From Yamagishiella unicocca (lineage: Eukaryota > Chlorophyta > Chlorophyceae > Chlamydomonadales > Volvocaceae): a DNA stretch of 64,000 nt. The notes beneath the pieces are model-generated. The model worked only from the letters and a program-made list of their open reading frames with translations. It did no database searches and was not told the origin of the DNA. The position numbers and the translations under genes are program-made. Below, piece by piece: positions 46,332 to 58,937 of this stretch. Position 1 is the stretch's first letter, and each line of letters begins with the position of its first letter. The stretch covers positions 124,001-188,000 of the forward strand of contig BDSL01000046.1 in assembly GCA_003116995.1 (NCBI GenBank), in the 5' to 3' direction.

Positions 46332-49300
46332 ATGTTGCTACAAAAAGCGGCGTCGCTTGCAAACTGCGCGGTCGGGCGTCCTCGCGCCCGTTTCGGCCGC
46401 TTGGGACTAGCGCTGCCTGGCAGGCTCCAATCACGTCAGCATATATCCCATGCCTCCGTCGATGAGAAGGCATCGAACGGCGCGGTGCAGCAGGGAAGCG
46501 CATCCACGTCGTCGCCCGGCCCATTGTTCGAGCAGCCGTCTGGGCAGGACTTGACGGACTTTGAGCACCCTGTATCTATAGAAGAGGTGCGTAACGACAC
46601 AATTTGCAGGCCCGTTGGCTCTTGCCCTCGTATCCCCTACGGCCACCCGTGAGCTCCCCGCGCGCGTCCGCGCACACGGCTATCCCCGACCCCATGTGCA
46701 CCCAACCATGCAAACTGCACTTGCTTTGGGGTTCCTTAAACCGCAGTTCCGCCGGATGGGGTACCAAATGGTCGACATGATTTGCAACTACCATTCACAG
46801 CTGCCCCTGCAGCGGGTCAAGCCGGATGTCGAGGTGAGCGGGGCCGGCCTGTCCAATGAGAGCTGGGGCCCTAGCTGGGGCGGCTATTGCCCTGGCCCCC
46901 GTGGGGCTCCCCTACATGCTCATCAGCTTGTTTCGGCGTCACGCTAACTCCCAAGTCCCCTCCCCCACCAGCTGCCTGGCATTGCTTCATACCATCATCC
47001 CCTGTCCCGTTTCCTTTCCTTCCGCCGCCCCTTCCCTCACCAGCCCGGCTTCCTGCGTGGCCAGATTCCGCCCAGCCCTCCCGAGCAGCCGGAGAGCTTC
47101 GAGCAGGTCATGGCGGACGTCCACAGCAAGCTGATGCCGGGTGGGTTGGAGGGGCCAGGAGGGCCCCGCCGTGTGCGATGACGGGTCCCACCAAAAGGAC
47201 GCAACCGCGTTACGCCGCATTAGGGCAGCGGTACGGCCCGCTGGCTGAGGGCCCTCCCAGATGGAGATACTATACACAGTGCCGTACGCAGCGGTGTCCT
47301 TGCGCGCCGCTGCCTTGCCTGCGCCCGTCCAGGCCCCTAGGGGTCCCCCCGCCGCTGCAACTGCCTCGCCAATGCTCGGCCCATCCGCAGGTGTCGTACA
47401 CTGGCAGTCCCCCTCGTTCTTCGCCTACTTCCCCAGCAACACCTCCTTCCCGGCCGCCCTGGCGGACATGTGGGGCTCGGCCCTCAGCATGATCGGCTTC
47501 AGCTGGGCAGCCAGCCCCGTCAGCACCGAGCTAGAGATGGTGCGTCTGTGGGCGGGGAGGGATCCGCTCCAGGGAGGGGGCGCACTGCACCCAGAGATCC
47601 GCCTGTTGGAAGCGTCTCTTCCGCCAGGTGCTGGTGTCGTACATCCCCCCCATTCCACGGAGCAAACCGGCCATCGTTGCCTGCTGTGCGTGCGGCGGCC
47701 TCCAGGGCCTTATGCCACATACACGCGCAGTGCCGACCGTGTGCGCCCTGCGTCCTGGACCCCTCCTCCGCCCCGTCCAGCCGCCCGCCTCCCTCACCCT
47801 CTTGTTCGCTCACGGACCACACCGCCTCCCTCACCCTCCTGCTCGTTCATGCCCCGCACCGCCTCCCTCTGCCGCGGCAGGCCATGATGGACTGGCTGGC
47901 GGAGCTGTGCGGGCTGCCGGCCGTGTTCCGCTGCAACGGCGGCGCCGGGCCGGGCGGCGGTGTCATTCAGGGCACCACCAGCGAGGCGGTGGTGGTGGCG
48001 CTGCTGGCGGCCCGGGCGAAGGCACTGAGGGGGCGGCCCGCGGCGGACAAGCTGCGGCTGGTAGCCTACTCGTCGGACCAGGTGGGGGGGCTTGGCGGTG
48101 GGTAGGAGGGGGGTCGAAGGGCTCCTTGTGTGTCCATGGGTGTGGAAGAACCGCGTGTGGCCAGGAAGACAAGGCACGGAAGGCAAGGCGCGTCATGTAT
48201 TTCCGCGGAAATATGCTGCAGAGGGGAGGCGTCCTGGCGCCTCCGCATCTCGGGTGTCACGTGTACGCCCTCTTGGGCCGGGGTGCGTGAGGAGAGGCCG
48301 GGGGTAGTTTGATGAGGACCGCGGAGGCTGAGGAGCGGGCAACATGGCACGCGGGTCTGCCGGATCAGTTGGTTGGTCAGCACGACACTCCACGTGGGCG
48401 CCGGGTCACCTCCGCTGGGTGGGTGCGGGCGCCCTCCCTCCCTCCGCAGGCCCACTCGTGTTTCCGCAAGGCCTGCATGGTGGCGGGTATCGACAAGGTG
48501 GTGACGCTGCCCACCAGGGCGGAGGACAAGTGGGAGTTGCAGCCGGGAGCCCTCCAGGTGGGGAGGTCGGGCGGAAGGGGGTGAGCCAGGGGTCCGGGGC
48601 CGGTGGGGCAGGGATGAAGGGGGAGACCTGGGGGTGGGGGGGAAAGAGGGAGTAGGGCTTTGCGGCAAGATGTTGGTATTGGGCGCGTGTGAGGAACGGA
48701 GTGGAACTGGGTACGGCCTGTGCCCGGTGGTATACCCTGCAGGACACGTGCCCCCACATCCCTACACCCGACAGGTTGTGCCGGCGGTTGTGCCGGCACC
48801 CCTCCCCTCCGACCCCGCGACCCTCCTCCCCACTCCACCCTCCAGGCCGCTATATCCGCCGACCTCGCTGCGGGGCTGATCCCTTGCTTCGTGATGGCGA
48901 CCATCGGCACCACCAGCTCGTGTGCGGTGGACCCCGTGGGGCGGCTGGCGGAGGCGGCGGCAAGGTAGGGGGGACCGGCGGGTGGGCTGAGGGGGGGAGC
49001 GTGACAAGGACGGAGGGCGGCAGAGGAAGGGAAGTGCGGCGTGGCGTTTGCGTCTGGTCTACGGTCTGCGTGTTCGCACTGCTGAAGCTCAGCGGGGGGG
49101 CACTGCCCGATATGCGGCGTGCGGTGCGGAGCACGAAGGTCGTTGCAGAGAGATAAGGGTCGTTGGTGCTGGTGTAGTCGTCGAGCGGGCAGAAAGGAAG
49201 CGAGGTACGTACGCCCGCAACCTCCCGGGGGGGTTTGGGAGGAAGCCGTTAGGTCAGCACCGGAAATGTACCCCGAGGGGGGGCCCAACCACGAAGAGGA

Positions 49301-51469
49301 GGCGGGGTTGGGGCGGCAGAGAAGTCCAGAGCGCAGCCCGCGGCTGGGGGCCGCACGGCGACAACTGGTGGGGCGAAGATCTGGTGTGATGTTGGAGGGG
49401 AGGTGGTGGTACCTGTTGGCTAGGGTGCGTGGCGCCACACACACACACACGTACACATACACAAATACACACACACATACAAACACGCACGCCCCCCCCG
49501 TCTCCTCGTGCGCGGCATCACACACCAGCCCCCCTCTCAACCCGGCTGCAAAACAAGACCTCGCCCTTAAGGGCCTTACGTCCCAGCCTCCGCTCGCTGC
49601 CGCCCGCCCCCAACCCCCTCGCTACCCCTCGCCTATGCCGTGTAACCGGGTCTCCCTCGAAACCCTCCCCCGCGCCGCCACCGCAGCTCCGGCGCCTGGT
49701 TCCACGTTGACGCCGCCTACGCCGGGTCGGCGGCCCTGCTCCCCGAGCAGCGCGCGGTGCACTTCCGCGGCCTGGAGCTGGTGGACTCGTACTCGTTCAA
49801 CCCGCACAAGTGGCTGCTCGTCAACTTCGACTGCTGCGCGCTGTGGGTGGCGGACGCGGCGCCTCTGAAGGAGGCGCTCAGCCTCACGCCCGTCTTCCTG
49901 CAGGTGGGCCCGGGGGGGGGGGAGGGTTTCGAGGAAGACCCGTGGAGGGGGGAGGGGGTGAGGCGGGGCGGGGAGGGAGCGGGGTGGGAGCCAGGAGGGG
50001 CGACGAGGAGTGCACAGGGCGGGGCAGGCGCAGGGGCAGGGGCGGGGGGACTGGAGGCGGGCGTTGAGGTGACGTGTGTGTGTGTGTGGGGGGGGGGGGG
50101 GAGTGATCGGTGGACCGCCACACAGAACACGGCCGCCGCCCGCCACCACCACTCGCAGCTCCGGTGCTACGGCAGGATGCCCACTCCTCCGCAGCGTGTC
50201 TTCCCCCTCAGGCCACCGGCAACGCCCTGGACTACAAAGACTGGCAGATCCCTCTGGGCCGTCGATTCAGGTGCGGGCGGGCGGGTGTCGACCCCGAGCC
50301 TCGGAAGCCCCCCCGGGCTGGGATGGGCAGCTGCGGGACCCCCCCCACACACACACACAATTCCCCAGTAGAGTTACCGGTTCTTTTATTGTAACCCCCC
50401 CCCCCCCACACACACACACACACACACTTTGCGCTCCGTCTCCTTCGCGGCTCAGCTCAGCATTTATAAAACACACACACACACCCCCACACACACTCTC
50501 ACCTGGGGCCGCCTGACGTCGCACCTGCAGGCGCCGGCGGCGCAGTGTCAAACCCCCTCTGGCATCGCCTTGTCGTACGACAAGTGACTCAGCGCCTGCT
50601 GCTGCCCAACCGCCCCAACCTGCAGGTCCCTGAAGCTGTACTTCGTGCTGCGGATGTACGGCGCCGAGAAGCTGCGGTCGTACCTCCGACACCACATCGC
50701 GCTGGCGCAGGTGTTCGCGGCGTCAGTCGACGCCGACCCGCGGTTCGAGCTGGCGGCGCAGCAGCGCTTCGGCCTGGTGTGCTTCAGGTAGCGCCGTGAC
50801 GCGCCGTGTCGTCTGACGGAGTTGTACGGACGATGTACGGCTGTCTTAGATGGAGAGTAGCGAGCATCGCACGGTTGCATGTCCTCGCACAAGGGCTGGT
50901 CCGCGCACGGAAGTGATGCATTCTCGCCATGTCTCAGTTATGAGCGCCGTCCATCTTACTGTGTTGCGGTGAGTGCCGGGAGCCGTGAGAGTCCCCCGGT
51001 GACTGACGAGCAGCAGGGAGGCTGGCTGCAGGGGCGGGAGCGACGGGGCCCATTGCTCTGTCGGAACCATCTCTCCCTGTTTGATCCCCCGCATAGCTGT
51101 TGCCCCCTGCACAGCACCGGACCCAACGCTACCAACCCCGACACTCCACGTCTCCCCCCTCCGGGTTTCCTCGGTCCCCCCCCCCTCCGGGTTTTACTTC
51201 TCCCCCCCTCCCCCTCCCCCTCCAGGCTGCGCGACGTGCCCCGCGAGGTCAACCAGGCGCTACTTGAGGAGGTGAACGGCACCGGGCGGCTGCTGCTGAT
51301 CCACACGGAGCTGGGCGGCCGCTTCACGCTGCGGCTGGCGGTGGGCAGCGCCACCACGCAGCTGGTGCACGTGGAGGAGGCGTGGGAGGTCATACGGGAG
51401 GCGGCGGCCAGGGTCACGGAGCGGCACGCAGCCCTCGTGGCGGCAACGGCGGCAGCGGTGAGCGGCTGA
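46332..51469 (+). CDS. Aromatic amino acid decarboxylase (group II PLP enzyme)
   Basis: PLP-dependent decarboxylase of the TYDC/TDC/AADC family, making amines from Tyr, Trp or Dopa. Eleven exons: 46332-46586, 46747-46833, 47044-47140, 47391-47539, 47881-48081, 48450-48557, 48846-48964, 49687-49903, 50212-50270, 50626-50787 and 51226-51469. They give 565 residues in an open frame. The first 60 or so residues are rich in Arg, Ala and Ser and look like a mitochondrial or plastid presequence. Domain landmarks: [39 protein letters not shown] (cofactor-stacking His, about residue 265), FHVDAAYAG (cofactor Asp), SFNPHKW (PLP-binding Lys, about residue 380), [14 protein letters not shown] and FGLVCFR. 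The catalytic-loop Tyr (about 419) is kept, which points to decarboxylation rather than aldehyde synthesis. The substrate is not determined. Introns carry CA/GT and homopolymer runs. Confidence 0.9.
49436..49492. repeat. (CA)n-rich microsatellite in decarboxylase intron
   Basis: Interrupted CA repeats (with TA and AA breaks) in the intron between exons 7 and 8 of the decarboxylase gene, followed by a C-rich pyrimidine run. Confidence 0.8.
50076..50102. repeat. (GT)n followed by poly-G run
   Basis: GT units run directly into about 14 consecutive G residues in the intron after exon 8 of the decarboxylase gene. Homopolymers of this length are prone to length error in assembly. Confidence 0.8.
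50341..50500. repeat. Cluster of poly-C and (CA)n tracts
   Basis: Three successive C-run plus CA-repeat blocks (near 50341-50360, 50394-50428 and 50470-50500) in the intron before exon 10 of the decarboxylase gene. All lie upstream of the acceptor at 50625. Confidence 0.8.
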
Positions 51470-54376
51470 GCGGCAGAGGGGCTAAGCGGCAGAGGGGCGC
51501 AACGGGCATGGCGGCTGTAGCTGCAGCTGTGGTGGTGGTGGTGGTGGTGTTTGCTGGGGAGCGGGCGCAAGGCCCAGCTGGCTCCTCGCCCCGCGGGCTG
51601 CAACACCTGGCGCTGCTGGCTGGCCGATGAAGCCGTGTGCGCGGGGAGGTGATGTGCGTCGATGACCTCCAGCTCTTGAGCTGCGCACTCGGGTCGCGGC
51701 TCAACCTGAGCATCCCTAGACCCTCCCTACTCGCGCCTCTGGCTTGGAAAGGGCTGGACATTTCGCAAAACGAATGTAGCTTATCATGCACGCTATTGGG
51801 TGTTGTCGCAGGGGACGGCGTCGTGGAAGGGGGGCCGCATTCCGGCTACCGTAGGGGCGTCACCTCTTGACTCACAGCACTTTCGTGGCGTGCGCAGGTG
51901 ATGGTCGGGTTGGCGGGGATGGGTGATGCCGTGGGCCCTGGCAGTCAGAGGGCTACTGCAGGTGCAGCTCGTTCATTATTTGCCCTTACTCGTTGGAACC
52001 TGAGTTCAAAGCGGCGTTGAAATGACAGCGACAGCCGGAGGGGCAGTGAAAAGAGAGGCGGGAGCGGGGAGCGGGCAGGCAGTGTTGCGGTGGTCTGTTG
52101 GCGAGAGAGGTGGTATTGCCCGGGTGCGTGAGTGGTGTGCTGGAGCGGGGCTGAGCGGGAGGGGACGAGTGCTGACGTCGACTGGCACCAGTACGGAGAG
52201 CGCGCGTCACGCACACGACGAGCGAAACGTCTCTTGCAGAGCGGAGGGTTGTGTAAGTCACAAAGGTATACGGTGCGATTACCGCAGCGGCCAAGCGAGC
52301 AGCTGACCTCACACCGGTGTTCTTCCTGGGGTGTGCGCCAGAGCTGCGGGCGTCTGCAGCAGGTAGGGGCCGCGAGACACCTGCCGGTAGGCATACAGGC
52401 GTATCATGGGTCATCCGCGGCGTGGTTTTGTTGCACGGCGGTGTTCACGCGGGCGGCCGCTTCCCTTTCTGTGGCGGTGTTTTGGTCTGGACGAGGTGTG
52501 GCGCGTTCTGCGTTACGGGCCACCTAGCAGAAGCCTGGCGCGGCAGTAGCAGCTGCAGAAGCAGTTCGGAGCCGAGACGCGGTTCCGCTTAGCAAACATG
52601 CCTGGGGCCTCACGAGCGTTGCGAGTGGCAGGTAGAGTGCAGTGATGTTGCCGCGTTACGACACGGGGTCTGTAATTACCTCAGCACACCCGCGGACTTA
52701 GTGGTAGGTGCTGAAAACTGCTGCATTGAGTTGCCCTGAGACATGCTGAGACCACAGTTCCGCTGATGCCAGGTCGTGCTGATTCTTTGAGCAGGTGACA
52801 TGTTCCGTCCTGTGCATGGAAACAGACAACTGCATTCGCGCCCCCGTGCGCAGAATGGCAGGGTAGCAGTTATTGTTGTTGTACTTGTTACAGTGGGCTC
52901 CAGACCTTAATTATTACAGTGGGCCCGAGACGGTAAGAGAGAGCCTTGGGGTGCATCGCTTGACACTGACAGAGGCGCAGGGAGAAGAAGAAATCAATCG
53001 ACTGTACGAGTGTGATCGCAGCATTGAAAGGCCTTGGGAAGTGGACTACTAGTGCACGATGTATCAAGGTTTCAGCGCTGCCCAGCGCTGTTGTTTGGTA
53101 CGGGAGTCAGGACTGTCCCTGAATGGTTGTTGTGCTGCGCCACCGCACTGTCGGGATGGCTTGACGCAGTGGTTGGCTTCAGAGATGCTAACATCCAAGA
53201 GGCAGCATCTCCTCCATGGCACGCTAATAGTGCCCATACATAAGCTGTGAGGCACTTTTATGTCCAACCTGGCTGCATACCAAGATCCAGAATGGGTGCA
53301 GATGGCAAAACCATCTCGCTCCAAGGCCTTGGCGCATCCCTTGTGTGTGTGCCGTGGCAACAAACTAGCTCACGCGTTCTGCACTCCTACCCTGTGCCCT
53401 GATGTAGTCCCCTGTGTTTTGCAGTGCAGCTCATCGAGGATGGAACTGACACGCAGCGGCCATCGCTGCTGCCCACCAGTGCCCACTCGCGAACCTAGCA
53501 GATGGTATCACACGCGGTGCAAACCCAAACCAGTAATCGGCCAACAGCACAACCATATTCATCACAGGGTACGCCAATAATTTCGTCTCTTTTGTCGAGG
53601 GCGTCTTACTAAATGGTTATTATCATAAGGTGCTGTATCGGTGGCTCTGCCCTACGGCCTGGGCCCCACTGCAACAGTTAGCCGCCCACAGCCGCTGTGC
53701 ACCGGGCTTGAGGTGGCGACATTCTTAGCGGCCCAGTAAATGCGACCAATTCTGCAATGCTTGCGATTATGCGACTGATGATGCACCGGCACCGCCCTCC
53801 TGCCAAGGATCCCTGCCAAGGCGCACGCCTGAACCCCAAACCGATGCCCGCAAAATCATCCTTGTCCACGAGGGCCTGCGCCCAACGCAGATCAATCACA
53901 TGAAAACACACTTGTCGCTTCTCGTTCATTGGACGCATGTCAGTTCAGCGCCGCGCACGATCCGATCCGTCCACCTCCCTACATGCCAAACATACCGTAT
54001 GTAATAAGCAACATACGCTGACCCGCTCGCACTCGCAAACGCCGTACCAAAATCCTGTTACCACTCAATTAGGGACCCCTCAGCAGCGACTCACAACACA
54101 CGCCGCTCGCACTCCAGGACTCTTCACTGCCTCTGCGCCCCTGAGGCGTCTCCTCCACCACGTACTGCTCTACCCCTGTGCTCTCCCCTAACCACATCAC
54201 ACCGCCCCAACACAGCCCAGCCAAGCAGCCGCCATCCTGGCCCCCCTCCTGCGCCAGGTGCGGCGGCAACAGCACGGAGCAGCTCAACGCAGGTTCTTAG
54301 AGCATCCCTAGCGCTGGTTCTTAGAGCAGCCCTAGCGCTGGTTCTTAGAGCAGCCGCAGCGCTGACGCGCGAACGG
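51470..54376. other. Intergenic region between convergent genes
   Basis: About 2.9 kb between the 3' ends of the decarboxylase (+) and the glycosyltransferase (-). Frames here are short and without motifs. TGTAA occurs at 52252-52256 but is far from the decarboxylase stop. A three-unit tandem repeat lies at the right end. Confidence 0.4.
54289..54363. repeat. Tandem repeat, 24-bp unit x3
   Basis: Three near-identical copies of a 24-bp unit containing GGTTCTTAGAGCA and CTAGCGCT lie immediately downstream of the stop codon of the minus-strand glycosyltransferase, so probably within its 3' untranslated region. Confidence 0.85.
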
Positions 54377-57300
54377 CTACTTCAGCGCCGGGCACTCGTT
54401 GCGGAAGGTCCGGTACTTGGCCATGAGGTCCGGCTCCTCCAGCTTGTCCAGCTGCGTCAGGAATGTGCGCTGCGCCAGGTACAGGACGGGCTGGGCAGCC
54501 AGGGGCTCCTCGCGCAGGGCCTTCGATACGGCGGAGGCTTTCACGTAGACAACGCCCTGCACGCGGCGCAACGAGGGCCGTGACAGGGACGCGACGAGGG
54601 CCGTGACAGGGGCGCGACGAGGGGAGGCTTTGCGCGGGGGAAGGGGCAGGTGGCTGGGCGGAGACTGCGGACACCTGGGCAGGTCACCACGCAATACTAT
54701 ATTACGAAAGGACCGCGGGTGTTCTGGGCGAGTGTTCTAGCCGTGTGCCCCAACCGAGTGCTCTAGCCGGGTGCCCCAATCGAGTTGACGCGGCCACAGT
54801 GACGCGACTGCTCGGAGCGAAGCACATACTGCCTGCCGCGCTACCAGCCTTCCGGTGTAGGAATGCCCGACCTGGGCCCGGGTATCCGCTCTCCGCAGCT
54901 AGGCTGCAACGCATAGCCCCGCCACGCACCTCCGCCCGGGGCGGCTCGTCGAACATGACCGGCCGGTCGGCGCCGTCGCCCTCCTCATAGTCGTCGTTCG
55001 TCAGCAGGTGCACCGTGTTGTGCGGGCCCGGCTGCCCCAGCAAGGGCGGCAAGAGCTGCACCAGCATCGCAAACTCCGCCGGCAGCAGCCCCCGCGGCCC
55101 CTCCCTGCGAGAGTACTCGCTGGTCTCATTGCTACTGCCGCCGGCGTCGCTGTCGTTGCGCCCGTTCACCAGGCGCTCGTACAGGCACTTTGGGTGGAAC
55201 ACCGCGACGGGAGTGCACATCAGCCCTTGCGAAAAGGTCCCGTGGGCCAGGAAGCGCAGGTTCATGTTGAGCGGGAGGGCGCGGCGCGACCCGGGGTTGG
55301 GCTGCACCCACTTGCTGGCGCACGGCACAGAGGGCCACACCACGCGGCGCCCCGTCAGCAGCGCGACCTGCACCAGCCCCCGCGCCATGTTGCTCCACTG
55401 GTTGGGGGTGAGGGTGGTGGTGTCCACGTTTGGAAGCAGCGCCACGACGCGAGGGGTCTCCGCGGCGTCGGAGGAGCTGATGAACGGGTACGGCCCGCCC
55501 TCCGACAGCGCCGCCAGGTCCCAGTTGTACTCGCCGTACTGCATGCGTACGGCTTCCTTGCCGACGCTGGTGGGCCCCGGCGCGCGAACTAGGTGGGCGA
55601 AAACCTGCGGCCACCGCCGCCGCCACCGCCACCGCCGCAGAGTTAACAGCGTGTCAGAGGCTCGGGTGCAAGCCGAGTTGGGGCTCGAACGTGCAGCGCG
55701 CTCGGTGTACGCGCATGTCGGGAATGGCTAACGGGGAAAAAGCCGAGTGGTGCTTGATTAGGCAACAAACACTGGCGTCCCAGCCATCGTGTACGGCGGT
55801 AGCGTAGGAAAGACGGCTGGTCGTCGGGAACAGGGGTGTGCTAACAATGCTGCAAAGGGCCGTGAAGGCACAACGAACTAGTGGCGGTGAAGCAACCTGC
55901 ATGTCTTTTCGCGCACCTGCTTGGGGTTGTTCTTGGTGAGGCTGGGGTCCCAGTAGCCTAGGACACCGCGCTGCGACCAGCCGGCGATCAGCCAGTCAGC
56001 CGCATACGCCAGCCGCTCCACGTCACGCGTGACCGGCGGCAGAGCATCGCCGCTGACGCCGCCGTCGACTCCGCCTCCACCGGTCTCCAGGGTCGCGTCG
56101 CTCTGCTGCAGCTGCCGACCCCGCCAATCTCCCTTCTCCCCAACTTGGTCGTTTGCTAGCAGCCCGTCTGCGTGCCCCAGCCCCGCCGCCGCCGCCGCAC
56201 CCTCCACGGCGCTGACGCCGTCGTCGCGGCCCAGAAGCCGCCTCCGCGCCCGGTGCCGCCTCCTGCTCCCGGACCTCCTGGCCTGCACCTTCACGTGCCC
56301 GTCGTCCTCTTCCAGCAGCTGCTGGAAACGTTCCGCCGACCCTCCGGCTTTGATCGCGGGTAGCCTGTAGCCGGGCTCGTCCGGAAGCAGCGGCGGCAGG
56401 CTGCTCGGGATGGTGATGTTGACCCAGTGGGTGGTGTACACGTCGGCGGCCACCAGGGCGGCGAGGCCGGGGTCGGAGACCGTGATGACCTCGCGCTGGC
56501 GGGGAGGGCATCCAGTGGGGGGGTGGTGGCGCGATAAGGAGGAGGCGAGCGTGGTGTGCAGGGTCGTGGTCGCGCAGCCACCCAAGGTCCGCTCCGAAAC
56601 CCCCTCCGGCAGAGAAACCAGATGCCCGTGTGGGAGGCAGCTAGGGGGCTGCGAGGAAAACCCGTGCAGCTAGGGGGCAGGGCGCCGTACGTAACGGGAG
56701 CGCAGAGGAAACCCGAGGACCGACAAGGGAGGAAAGGAGCTAAGTACTGGCAAGGCGTCGGGGCGCAGGGGCAAGGCCGCCGGACTGCAGCCATGACCCA
56801 TGAGCGTGAACCAGGTCGCACGAAGCCGACACGACGGCTGCAGTCAACTACACGGGTTATTGACGGGCGGCGGGGAGGGATTTGCTGGCCGCGACCGGAG
56901 GTACTGCGTGAACCTGAGAGGACGTTGTGGCACGAGCCGCCGGGAGAGGCGAGGGCCACCTCCCCGCCCCTCCCAGCCTACTGCACCCTGGTTGCACCCG
57001 GCCAAAGCAGGGTGGTGCGCTTGGCACCCGCGGTGTAGGCCTAGCCCGCCCTACAGACGCCCGGCATTTCGGACGTCATTGGTGACACGCTACGCCCCTC
57101 CCCATGAGCATACCGCGTGCGCGCCCACCGCCGCGTACGCACCCCACTTCGTAGCGTTTTCGCTGGGCTTAGCAGTAATTGGACTCCCGCGCGAGCGCTC
57201 ACTCACCACCATCATGTCCATCGGTCCCAATTTCTCAACCAGACCCAGCGCCTCGCGGTGTTTTACCACCCAGCCGTTGTCATCCTCGTTCTTGCGACCA

Positions 57301-58937
57301 CCGCCAGCCCTGGCGCCCACGGCTGCGGCGGCGGTGGCAACCCGCTCCGCCGGCCGTGCGCAGTAGAACAGCGTCATCTTGCCAGTCATGCTCGTCAGCA
57401 CGGCGTCGCCGAACAGCAGCTGGTCCCAGCAGCCACGCGAATCCGCCTGGTATGGCATCAGCAGCGCCGCGTCCGCCGCGGCGCCGCTGCCGGCGCCGCC
57501 GGCAGAGGTACCGTGATCGACCCAGCGCAGGTTGCGAACCACCACGTCCGATAGCAGCTGAAACACCGGCCCCTGGCGCGCTGCGTTTTGCACGTACATG
57601 ACGCCCGTGTTGAGGATGCTGCCGCCGCGGATGCTGCGGCCGCCCACGATGTGCATTGAGCTGTACGGCGGGGACTTGAGGAAAGGGTACGGATCGCGGA
57701 AGACCACCAGGTCCGTGTCGAGGGAGAGGACGTTGTAGCCTAGACGCACGGCGCGAGCTAGCACGATCAGGCGCTTAGTCATGAGCCGGCGGTGTCCGCC
57801 GAAGGCGTCCGGGAAAGGCTGGCTGTACCAGGCGCAGCCCATGGCATCGTCGGGCGTCAGCACGGGGCCGGCGCCGATGTTGCCTTGGAGGCCGGTCGCC
57901 GCCGCAGCTGCAGCGGTGATGCCAATCATGACGTCCGAGATGTTGAAGGCAGAAGCAGAAGCAGCAGCAGTAGCCGCCAGTACGGAGCGTGAAGATCCCC
58001 GCGCGGCGCCAACGTCCGCCGTGCCGTCGTCTTGTACTTGCTGCAAGCGACTCTGGCCGCGTGTGGAGGGTACTTGGTCTCTCCGCGGATCGACTGCCTT
58101 GGTTGCCCGCCGGGCTGCGCCGCCGCCTGCCCCGCCCACACCCCCTCCCACGCCCGCCTGTTGCTGCTGCTGCTGCTGCTGCTCCTGCTGCTGCTGCGTG
58201 GCTCCAAGTCTCCGCTGCTGCAGTTCCGTGCGGGCGGCCAGGAGCCCGTCCATCGCTGCGCAGGTGGCTTGCGAGGTCGTCAGCCACATAGCGTGCACCA
58301 GGCCCAGCTGGGCTAGGTTTTCGTACAGCTGTAGCGCCGCACGGGGTCGCGTGTCCGTGATCAGGATCAGCTCTCGCTTGTACGACCGGCTCTCCAGGGC
58401 CAACGCAAGGGAGGACGAGGGGTAGACGTCGCCTGTGAAGGCGCGCACCTTCCCAATGCTAACATAGGCACCAGCACGAGCTGGTTGACGCTTACCGCCA
58501 CCGCGCTTCCGTTTGGCCGCCAGCACGCGCCCGCCCGCGGAAAGCTCTTGCTGCAGTTGCGCCCACCTGGGCGCATCGACGCTGCGCAGGCCGTCATCCA
58601 TTTCGCCTTTATTCGATTTCACGAGTGAGGTGTATGCGGCGTCGCTACTGCTGACGGTCTGCGCCTCCAGTAACGGCCACTTCCCCGCACCGACCAATTG
58701 TGGGTCGACTTCTTCTACCAAGGATGACGACGTAAAATGTACGCTATCAATAGCCGTTGCTGATGTAATTAACCCTAGAAGTACCATCAGTAAACATGGG
58801 CCTGTTGCGATACACGAGCGAGTATCAAGTTCGCGGCCGCGGCCAACCGCTTTCAGTGCCTCCACTGTTAGGCCAGCACTTCCTATGTGTACACTTGGAA
58901 GATTGCGACCGCGTGCGTATCGTGAGGCGAACTTCAT
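54377..58937 (-). CDS. Nucleotide-diphospho-sugar transferase (GT77-like), type II membrane protein
   Basis: Four exons: 58937-57207, 56495-55917, 55604-54930 and 54556-54377. They give 1,054 residues; all junctions are phase 0 and open. A hydrophobic segment at about residues 42-62 (PCLLMVLLGLITSATAI) suits a Golgi signal anchor. The catalytic core has the DxD-type motif VLSLDTDLVVFRDPYPF (DTD about 407-409), then GGSILNTGVMYVQNA and CWDQLLFGDAVL. Exon 3 gives VFAHLVRAPGPTSVGKEAVRMQ. This pattern is that of the PF03407-like transferases that include plant arabinosyl- and xylosyltransferases. Large low-complexity inserts are present: poly-Gln near residues 245-263, Ala-rich runs, and Arg/Gly/Ala-rich stretches in exon 2. 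A likely role is adding sugars to wall or secreted glycoproteins, but donor and acceptor are unknown. It is divergent from the AP2-like gene. Confidence 0.78.

Noticed and set aside
48377..49540. 387-codon minus-strand ORF, the longest on that strand in the region
   Set aside because: It runs across exons and introns of the decarboxylase gene, is Pro/Ser-rich and includes a translated CA microsatellite. No family motif was seen.
57117..58425. Plus-strand ORFs opposite the glycosyltransferase
   Set aside because: They are antisense to the exon with the DTD motif and are low-complexity shadow frames.
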